From contig JAEWYT010000092.1 of NCBI GenBank assembly GCA_023458595.1, positions 1 through 17,827 on the forward strand: DNA of 17,827 nt. Reading direction: 5' to 3'. A program made the translations under genes and the position numbers. Positions 6,430 through 12,476 of the stretch are shown here, in pieces (positions within the stretch are counted from its first letter, which is position 1; every line of letters begins with the position of its first letter). The notes beneath the pieces are model-generated. The model was not told the origin of the DNA. It ran no database searches and saw only the letters and a program-made list of their open reading frames with translations. This DNA comes from Pseudomonadota bacterium (GTDB taxonomy: Bacteria; Pseudomonadota; Alphaproteobacteria; Rhizobiales; Tepidamorphaceae).

Positions 6430-7623
6430 ATGAGCGAAACGATCGGCAAACACAAAACCGCGAGCGCGGGCCGCTCGCCCTCGCGGCGCTCCGAGGTCGC
6501 CCCGTTCATCGCCATGGACGTCCTGCGTGACGCCAGGGCGCTCGAGGCTCAGGGCCGCCGCGTCCTCCACCTTGAGGTCGGCCAGCCCGGCGCGCCGACG
6601 CCCGAGGGCGTGCGTCTCGCCGTCGAGCACACCCTGCACGAGGGCCGCATCGGCTACACCGAGGCGCTCGGCACGACGCCGCTGCGCGAGCGCATCTCCC
6701 GGCACTACCGCGACGCCTATGGCGTCGACGTGCCGCCCTCGCGCATCGTCGTGACGACCGGCTCGTCGGCCGCGTTCGTGCTGACCTTTCTCGCCGCATT
6801 CGATGTGGGCGCACGCATAGCGCTGCCGTCGCCGGGCTATCCCGCCTATCGCAACATCGTTCAGGCGACCGGGCTGGAAACGGCATGGCTGGAGACGGAC
6901 GAGCGCTCGCGCTGGGCCCCGACGCCGGAAATGCTCGACGAGGCCGCCGCGAGCGGACCGCTCGACGGCATCCTGGTCGCGAGCCCCGCCAATCCCAGCG
7001 GCACCGTCATCGAGCCCGACCGGATGGAGGCGCTGATGAAGCGCGCCCGCGACCTCGGTCTGTGGTTCATCTCCGACGAGATCTATCACGGCCTGACCTA
7101 CGGCGCCCCGTGCGACACCGCCCTCCAGCACGACGGCGAGGCGATCGTCATCAACAGCTTCTCCAAATACTACTGCATGACCGGCTGGCGCGTCGGCTGG
7201 ATGGTGGTGCCCGACGCGCTGGTCAGGCCGATCGAGCGGCTCGCCCAGAACATCTACATCTCGCCGCCGGCGCTGTCGCAGGTCGCAGCCCTCGCCGCCT
7301 TCGATTGCGTCGAGGAACTCGAACGCAACAAGGCCGTCTACGCGAAGAACCGCGAGATCTTGATGGAGGCCCTGCCGCGCCTCGGCCTCGACAGGATGCT
7401 GCCGATGGACGGCGCCTTCTACGCCCACGTCGATGTCGGCCGGTTCACCAACGACTCCAACGAGTTCGCCGAGCGGATGCTGAAGGAGGCCGGGGTCGCC
7501 ACGACGCCCGGCCTCGATTTCGATCCGGTGCGCGGCAACCGTTTCCTGCGGATATCGTTCGCAGGTCCGACCGCCGAGATCGAGGAGGCGGTGGACGCGC
7601 TCGACGGATGGCTGAAGCGATAG
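6430..7623 (+). CDS. Class I/II pyridoxal phosphate-dependent aminotransferase
   Basis: The enzyme is a cytoplasmic fold-type I aminotransferase of 397 residues, the normal length. Visible residues are Asn188 in SPANPSGT, Asp216 and Tyr219 in SDEIYH (contacts to the cofactor ring), the Schiff-base Lys246 in NSFSKYYCMTGWR, Arg254 in the same block, and Arg374 in FLRISFAG, which binds the substrate carboxylate. The N-terminal GQPGAPTPEG segment (51-60) and IGYTEALGTTPLRE (74-87) are typical of the aspartate/aromatic aminotransferase group. The amino acid substrate cannot be assigned from sequence. ATG 6430 follows GGCAGGAAA, a ribosome-binding site very close to the start. It is transcribed away from the M48 gene and converges on rne, with no gene of a matching pathway nearby. 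Confidence 0.95.
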   Translation: MSETIGKHKTASAGRSPSRRSEVAPFIAMDVLRDARALEAQGRRVLHLEVGQPGAPTPEGVRLAVEHTLHEGRIGYTEALGTTPLRERISRHYRDAYGVDVPPSRIVVTTGSSAAFVLTFLAAFDVGARIALPSPGYPAYRNIVQATGLETAWLETDERSRWAPTPEMLDEAAASGPLDGILVASPANPSGTVIEPDRMEALMKRARDLGLWFISDEIYHGLTYGAPCDTALQHDGEAIVINSFSKYYCMTGWRVGWMVVPDALVRPIERLAQNIYISPPALSQVAALAAFDCVEELERNKAVYAKNREILMEALPRLGLDRMLPMDGAFYAHVDVGRFTNDSNEFAERMLKEAGVATTPGLDFDPVRGNRFLRISFAGPTAEIEEAVDALDGWLKR

Positions 7624-7683
7624 CGCCGCCGGCCCGGACGTTCCCGCCGGAGCGGGATCGCACGGTTTGAGCGACGGTCGTGC

Positions 7684-7721
7684 CGCCGGGCGCCCGGCGC
7701 CCGCCTTCGCGGGAGCGGGCG
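7684..7721. terminator. GC-rich dyads between two convergent genes
   Basis: A perfect 16-bp palindrome (7684-7699, CGCCGGGCGCCCGGCG) is followed by CGCCCGC (7698-7704), which pairs with GCGGGCG (7715-7721) and contains an inner CCCGC/GCGGG hairpin. The block lies in the 124-bp gap between the ends of the aminotransferase and rne, so it could stop transcription from both sides. No T-run follows on either strand, so Rho may be needed. The block GGGGATGGGGATTAAGG after it resembles dispersed intergenic repeats of GC-rich alphaproteobacteria. Confidence 0.35.
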
Positions 7722-7747
7722 GGGATGGGGATTAAGGTGAGGAGGCC

Positions 7748-10339
7748 TCAGTCGCCGAACAGGCTGCGGCGCTGCCACCAGCCCTTGCGCGGCGGCCCGG
7801 AAGCGGTGCCTTCCGAGACCGGCTCGCGGTCCGGGCCCGGCTGTTCCTTCGGCCGGGATACGATCGGCTCGGGTTCCGCCGCCGCCTCGAGAGCGTTCTC
7901 CGCCGGTTCCTCGGCGGCGCCTTCGATCGCCGCCTCGGTTGCGGCTTCGGGAACGGCTTCCGCCTCCGGCTCCGCTTCCACTGGCCCGGCTTCGGGTTCC
8001 TCGGCCTTGCGGCGCGTGCGGCGCGGCTTCTTCTCCTCGGTCTCCGCCGCGGCCACCTCGATTTCGGCGACTTCGGTGATCGGCTCTACCGGGGCTTCCT
8101 CCATCGCTTCGGCGCCGGAGGGGCCTTCCAGCAGCGCAGGCTCGGCGCCCTCGACGGTCGCTTCGGTCTCGACCGCCTCGGCCGCTTCGACCGCAGCCGT
8201 TTCGTCGCCCGCCGCCCCGGCCTCACCGCGATGACGCCGGCCGCCGCGCCGGCCGCGCCGCCGCCGCCGTCCCGCAGGCTGGCCGCCTTCGTCCGTCTCG
8301 GGCATCGCCACGTCCGGCTGCTCTCCGGTGCCGGGCAGGGCCTCCGCTTCGTCTTCCGCATCGGCGCCTTCGGCTTCCGGCGAGGCCGCGGCTTCGCCGC
8401 CTCCGCCGCGCCGCCGCCTGCGCCGCCGCCGGCGGCGTCCGCCGGCCTCGTCTTCGCCGCGCCCCCGAAGCTCCTCGGCTTCCTCGTCTTCCTCCTCGGC
8501 TTCGGCCTCGAAGACCGCCTCCTCGACTTCCTCGGGCTCGACCGAGACCGGCCGCACGACGGCTTCCCGTTCGGTCGGCCGGGCCGGCTCGCCCTTCTCG
8601 ATGTCGAAGGAGGAGGCGCCGATCGACGCGTCCGCCTCTATCGTGAGCGTCACGCCGAAGCGCTGTTCGAGTTCGCGCAGATGCCCGCGCTTGTGATTGA
8701 GGACGTACAGCGCGACCTCGGTGCGGGTGCGCAGCTTCAGGTCCGTCGGCTTGCCCTTGAGCAGCTCCGACTCGATCGTGCGCAGCAGGTTCAGCGCCAC
8801 CGACTCCACGGAGCGGATGCGGCCCGTTCCCTCGCAATGCGGGCAGGGCTGCATGGTCGATTCGAGCACGCCGGCGCGGATACGCTGGCGCGACATCTCG
8901 AGCAGGCCGAAATGGCTGATCCGGCCGACCTGGATACGCGCCCGGTCGTGGCGCAACGCGTCCTTGAGACGCCGCTCCACCGAGCGGTTGTTGCGCTTCT
9001 CCTCCATGTCGATGAAGTCGATGACGATGAGACCGGCGAGGTCGCGCAGCCTGAGCTGCCGCGCCACCTCGTCGGCGGCTTCCAGGTTCGTCTTGAGCGC
9101 GGTGTCCTCGATGTTGTGCTCGCGCGTCGAGCGGCCCGAGTTCACGTCGATCGAGACCAGGGCCTCGGTCTGGTTGAGGATGATGTAGCCGCCGGACTTC
9201 AGCGTCACGCGCGGGCTGAACATCGCGTCGAGCTGCGCCTCGATCCGGTTCTTGGCGAAGATCGGCTCCGGTTCTCGATAGGGCTGGATGTTCTTGGCAT
9301 GGCTCGGCATGAGCATGCGCATGAAGTCCTTGGCCTCGCGATAGGCGTCGTCGCCGGCGACCAGCACCTGGTCGATGTCCTTCGTGTAGAGGTCGCGGAT
9401 CGCCCGCTTCACGAGGCTGCCTTCCTCGTAGACGAGGGTCGGGGCGACCGACTTGAGCGTCAGCTCGCGGACGTTCTCCCAGAGCCGCAGCAGATATTCG
9501 AAGTCGCGCTTGATCTCCGCCTTGGTGCGCGAGGCGCCGGCGGTGCGCAGGATGACTCCCATTCCCTCCGGAACGTCGAGTTCGCCGACGATCGACTTGA
9601 GCCGCTTGCGGTCCGACGCGTTGATGATCTTGCGGGAGATGCCGCCGCCGCGGGCGGTGTTCGGCATCAGCACCGAATAGCGCCCGGCGAGCGACAGGTA
9701 GGTGGTCAGAGCCGCGCCCTTGTTGCCGCGCTCCTCCTTGACGACCTGCACCAGCAGGATCTGCCGCTTCTTGATGACTTCCTGGATCTTGTAGGTGCGC
9801 CGCGGCTTGGACTTGCGGACCGGCACCTCCTCGAGGGCATCGTCGCCGCCGACGGATTCGACCGCGTCGTCGCCGTTGCCCGCGATCTCCTCGACGGTGT
9901 CGCGCGGTGCGTTCTCGCCGCCGTTGTCCTCGCTTTCGCCGCTCTCGCCGCCGTTTTCTCCGGCGTCCGCCTCGGTGCCGGCCGGCGGTTCGTCGCCTTC
10001 GGCGGCGGCCGTCTCGGCCGCCGTGTCCTCCGGCTCGTCCTCTTCGTGGACGGCCTCTTCCTCCTCGGCGAGCAGCGCCTGCCGGTCGGCGAACGGGATC
10101 TGGTAGTAGTCCGGGTGGATTTCGCTGAAGGCGAGGAACCCGTGCCGGTTGCCGCCGTAGTCTACGAAGGCGGCCTGGAGCGAGGGTTCTACCCGCGTGA
10201 CCTTCGCGAGGTAGATGTTGCCGCGCAACTGGCGGCGCGCGGCGGCCTCGAAGTCGAATTCCTCGACCTTTCCGTCGCGCAGGACGACGACCCGGGTCTC
10301 CTCGGGATGCGCCGCATCGATGAGCATCTTGGTGGGCAT
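7748..10339 (-). CDS. rne: Ribonuclease E
   Basis: RNase E starts mRNA decay and matures rRNA and tRNA; it scaffolds the degradosome. The protein has 863 residues from ATG 10339, where the sequence begins MPTKMLIDAAHPEETRV like its relatives. The S1 domain (about 36-225) is split by an acidic, low-complexity insert (about 91-172), a known alphaproteobacterial trait. Metal-binding Asp398 (IDVNSGR) and Asp441 (DFIDM) correspond to E. coli Asp303 and Asp346. CPHC (499-502) is the Zn-link that joins subunits. Beyond about 590 the tail is disordered: Glu-rich stretches, a run of ten Arg (635-644), a second Arg block (691-703), and the end GWWQRR (853-858). In Caulobacter a terminal GWW motif binds PNPase. 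An open frame continues 76 codons upstream to a GTG at 10567, but that part lacks conserved character and is treated as leader. Confidence 0.96.
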   Translation of the reverse strand: MPTKMLIDAAHPEETRVVVLRDGKVEEFDFEAAARRQLRGNIYLAKVTRVEPSLQAAFVDYGGNRHGFLAFSEIHPDYYQIPFADRQALLAEEEEAVHEEDEPEDTAAETAAAEGDEPPAGTEADAGENGGESGESEDNGGENAPRDTVEEIAGNGDDAVESVGGDDALEEVPVRKSKPRRTYKIQEVIKKRQILLVQVVKEERGNKGAALTTYLSLAGRYSVLMPNTARGGGISRKIINASDRKRLKSIVGELDVPEGMGVILRTAGASRTKAEIKRDFEYLLRLWENVRELTLKSVAPTLVYEEGSLVKRAIRDLYTKDIDQVLVAGDDAYREAKDFMRMLMPSHAKNIQPYREPEPIFAKNRIEAQLDAMFSPRVTLKSGGYIILNQTEALVSIDVNSGRSTREHNIEDTALKTNLEAADEVARQLRLRDLAGLIVIDFIDMEEKRNNRSVERRLKDALRHDRARIQVGRISHFGLLEMSRQRIRAGVLESTMQPCPHCEGTGRIRSVESVALNLLRTIESELLKGKPTDLKLRTRTEVALYVLNHKRGHLRELEQRFGVTLTIEADASIGASSFDIEKGEPARPTEREAVVRPVSVEPEEVEEAVFEAEAEEEDEEAEELRGRGEDEAGGRRRRRRRRRRGGGGEAAASPEAEGADAEDEAEALPGTGEQPDVAMPETDEGGQPAGRRRRRGRRGGRRHRGEAGAAGDETAAVEAAEAVETEATVEGAEPALLEGPSGAEAMEEAPVEPITEVAEIEVAAAETEEKKPRRTRRKAEEPEAGPVEAEPEAEAVPEAATEAAIEGAAEEPAENALEAAAEPEPIVSRPKEQPGPDREPVSEGTASGPPRKGWWQRRSLFGD

Positions 10340-10820
10340 GTTCTCAACTCGGAATTGCAGGAATCCGTGCGTGCCGTCGCCGCCGGCCTTGAAGGGGCAT
10401 GCGGGCGCGCCGGATCTGCGGGTTGTGTTCCCGGCCTGTGGGCCTTTCGGGAATCGGGGAAGCGGATGCCGCGGCTTCGGGCCGTCCCGGCCGGCGTCAC
10501 AGTCGTTGCGTCTGGGGACGCAAAACCGGCCGGTGGCTCTCCAAAACCATACATCCGTAACACTCACTATCCTGCCGGATATATCCGGCAGAGGGTCAAA
10601 ACGGGGCGAGACGAATCTCTCTGTGCCGCCCTTTCAAGCCGCGACCAAGGTGACGCGGCGGTTGATTCGACCTCCGGCGAAAAAGGAGCGCGGTGTTGGC
10701 GGGACGTCCCGTGTTTTGGCAGAGATGCCAGGGTCGTCGCGCGGAACCTTCGGTCCTCCGCGGCCCTCCTGAGGATCGGCCGCCTTGCGCTCAAGGCCAG
10801 AGACGCGAATTCGAAACCTG
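10340..10820 (-). promoter_or_regulatory. Long rne leader with two strong hairpins
   Basis: If the promoter at 10827-10855 is right, rne has a leader of about 480 nt. It contains a perfect 20-bp palindrome, CTGCCGGATATATCCGGCAG (10572-10591), which folds as an 8-bp stem with a UAUA loop. A second hairpin pairs TTGCGTC (10506-10512) with GACGCAA (10517-10523) around four bases. E. coli rne also has a leader of several hundred nt that RNase E cleaves to limit its own synthesis; a similar function here is inferred. I see no separate gene in this stretch. Confidence 0.45.
10572..10591. repeat. Perfect 20-bp palindrome in the rne leader
   Basis: The sequence CTGCCGGATATATCCGGCAG equals its own reverse complement over all 20 bases. 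In RNA it gives an 8-bp stem with an AU-only loop, the kind of short single-stranded AU segment that RNase E favours. As DNA it is an ideal site for a dimeric repressor. No T-run follows, so it is not an intrinsic terminator. Confidence 0.85.
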
Positions 10821-10826
10821 TCCGTT

Positions 10827-10855
10827 TATTAATGTGTCGGCATCCGTCTTTGCAA
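10827..10855 (-). promoter_or_regulatory. Candidate rne promoter
   Basis: Reading the minus strand, TTGCAA (10855-10850) and TTAATA (10832-10827) are 17 bp apart; the alternative -10 TAATAA is shifted one base. This is an AT-rich island in a GC-rich gap and would start transcription near 10820. Confidence 0.4.
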
Positions 10856-10902
10856 GAGTTGTGTTGCCGAGGCCACAACCGCGGAACAATCGGCCCCAAC
10901 CG

Positions 10903-10932
10903 TCAATATCCGATTAACCCTGCGCCTATAAT
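10903..10932 (+). promoter_or_regulatory. Candidate amiC promoter
   Basis: A perfect TATAAT (10927-10932) sits about 60 bp before the amiC start. The -35 region is weak (TCAATA, 10903-10908, 18-bp spacing). A TTAACC motif (10914-10919) lies between the boxes and resembles half of a CtrA site, so an activator may replace the -35 box. The start would be near 10939. Confidence 0.45.
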
Positions 10933-10991
10933 CCTCGCTACGAGTCATCCATAGTGACGCCACCATAGGGCAGGTGCTGGGTCGCTGAACG

Positions 10992-12275
10992 GTGTACGGA
11001 ACCGCCGCCACGAAAGGGTTTTTGCTGGGCCTCGCCCTGTCGATCGGGGCGGCGTTCGGCTGCGTGGCGCATGCCGAGGAAGCGCCCGGCGACATCGATG
11101 CCGCCGCCGTGCCGGCCGCGCCGGCCGAAAAACCGGTCGTCGCCAGGGAATCGCGGCTCGCCGGCGACGAGAAGCGCACGCGTTTCGTCGTCGACGTGGA
11201 CCGCAACGTCGCTTTCGGCGTCTTCACGCTCGCCGATCCCTACCGGATCGTCGTCGATCTGCCGGAAACCGCCTTCCAGTTCGGGCCGGGCGAGGGCAAT
11301 ACCGGTCGCGGTCTCGTCAGCGCCTACCGGTACGGCCTGATCGGCCCGGGCAAGTCCCGCATCGTCCTCGACACGACCGGGCCGGTCAGGATCGACAAGG
11401 CCTTCGTCGTCGACGCGGTCGACGACCAGCCCGCCCGGATCGTCGTCGACCTCCTGTCGACCTCGCGGCAGGATTTCCTCGCCGGCCTCGCCCTGCAGAA
11501 GCCCAGGCAGTCGGCCGTCCGCCAGGTGCCCGCGGTGACCGGCCACGAGGCGGTGCGGCCCGGCAGCGGCCACGAGGGACGCGACATCGTCGTCGTCATC
11601 GATCCCGGCCACGGAGGCATCGATCCGGGCGCGAAGAGCAGGAGCGGCACGCTGGAGAAGGACGTCGTGCTGTCGTTCGCCCGGCAATTGAAGGCGAAGC
11701 TGGAGGCGTCCGGCCGCTTCGACGTCAGGCTGACCCGCGACGGCGATGTCTTCATTCCGCTCGGCGAGAGGGTGAATTTCGCCCGCGAGAACAAGGCTTC
11801 GCTTCTGATCTCGGTGCATGCCGATTCCGTGCTGGCCGGCAGCGTCAGCGGCGCGACCGTCTACACGCTGTCGGAACGGGCGTCGGACACCGTGGCCGCC
11901 GCGCTGGCCGAGCAGGAGAACCGCTCGGACGTCATCGCCGGCGTCGATCTGTCGGGCGAATCCGATGCCGTCGCCGACATTCTCATCGATCTCGTCCAGC
12001 GCGAAACCAAGAATTACGCGGTCTTCTTCGCCCGCACTCTGGTCGACGAATTGAAGCGCAACACCAGCCTCGTCAAGAACCCGCACCGTTCCGCCGGATT
12101 CCGCGTCCTGAAGGCCCATGACGTGCCCTCGGTGCTGCTCGAGCTCGGCTACCTCACCAATCCGAACGACGAGAAGCATCTGGTCGATGCCGCCTGGCAG
12201 GAGAAGATCGCGGATTCGGTTTCGGACGCGGTTTCGGAATATTTCGGCGAGCGCCACGCCCGCGCGCCGTTCTGA
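10992..12275 (+). CDS. amiC: N-acetylmuramoyl-L-alanine amidase, AmiC type
   Basis: This exported zinc enzyme cuts the bond between N-acetylmuramic acid and the stem peptide in peptidoglycan, mainly during cell separation. The 427-residue protein starts with a signal peptide (about 1-28, ending Cys-Val-Ala-His-Ala). An AMIN domain (about 62-160) that targets it to the envelope follows, then the Amidase_3 domain (198-420). Zinc ligands are His207 (DPGHGG), Glu222 and His276 (SVHAD); Glu384 in LLELGYLTN is the catalytic glutamate. The start is GTG 10992; a stop codon two triplets upstream excludes any earlier start in frame. The ribosome-binding site is weak. Amidases of this type are usually held inactive until a LytM-domain partner binds; the M23 protein in this window is a possible partner, but its intact active site points more to its own hydrolase activity. 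Confidence 0.96.
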   Translation: MYGTAATKGFLLGLALSIGAAFGCVAHAEEAPGDIDAAAVPAAPAEKPVVARESRLAGDEKRTRFVVDVDRNVAFGVFTLADPYRIVVDLPETAFQFGPGEGNTGRGLVSAYRYGLIGPGKSRIVLDTTGPVRIDKAFVVDAVDDQPARIVVDLLSTSRQDFLAGLALQKPRQSAVRQVPAVTGHEAVRPGSGHEGRDIVVVIDPGHGGIDPGAKSRSGTLEKDVVLSFARQLKAKLEASGRFDVRLTRDGDVFIPLGERVNFARENKASLLISVHADSVLAGSVSGATVYTLSERASDTVAAALAEQENRSDVIAGVDLSGESDAVADILIDLVQRETKNYAVFFARTLVDELKRNTSLVKNPHRSAGFRVLKAHDVPSVLLELGYLTNPNDEKHLVDAAWQEKIADSVSDAVSEYFGERHARAPF

Positions 12276-12341
12276 CGCGACCGGTTGTCGTCGGGTCACA
12301 ATTTCGTCATTCGGGTGCACTTCAACGGCCGAAATGGCGAT

Positions 12342-12370
12342 TTGATCGTAAGATCGGTTCGGGGTATGAG
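12342..12370 (+). promoter_or_regulatory. Weak promoter candidate for mrcA
   Basis: TTGATC (12342-12347) and TATGAG (12365-12370) are spaced 17 bp apart in the 201-bp gap between amiC and mrcA. This would give a leader of about 100 nt. A 34-codon open frame from ATG 12366 to a stop at 12468-12470 lies in that leader but shows no sign of being a gene. Confidence 0.3.
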
Positions 12371-12476
12371 CATGATGAGGATTGCCGCGCATACGGGGGC
12401 GACGCGGAAAGCCCTGTTTGACGGCCAGGCCACCGGCCGCCGTCCGGACGTAAGCGACACGCGGCGGTAGCCTGGA

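Noticed and set aside
10340..10567. A 76-codon N-terminal extension of RNase E from GTG 10567
   Set aside because: The frame is open and AGGA precedes the GTG, but the extension has no conserved features and RNase E relatives start at the MPTKMLIDA-like sequence. It is treated as leader.
10340..10680. Cluster of GANTC sites (CcrM methylation) in the rne leader
   Set aside because: About four sites are present where one or two are expected by rough composition; too small an excess to claim regulation.
8231..10954. A 907-codon open frame on the plus strand opposite rne
   Set aside because: Same cause: antisense to RNase E with its catalytic residues. The translation is low-complexity and matches no family I know.
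12366..12470. A 34-codon open frame between amiC and mrcA
   Set aside because: No good ribosome-binding site, no hydrophobic segment or motif, and composition like the surrounding non-coding DNA.
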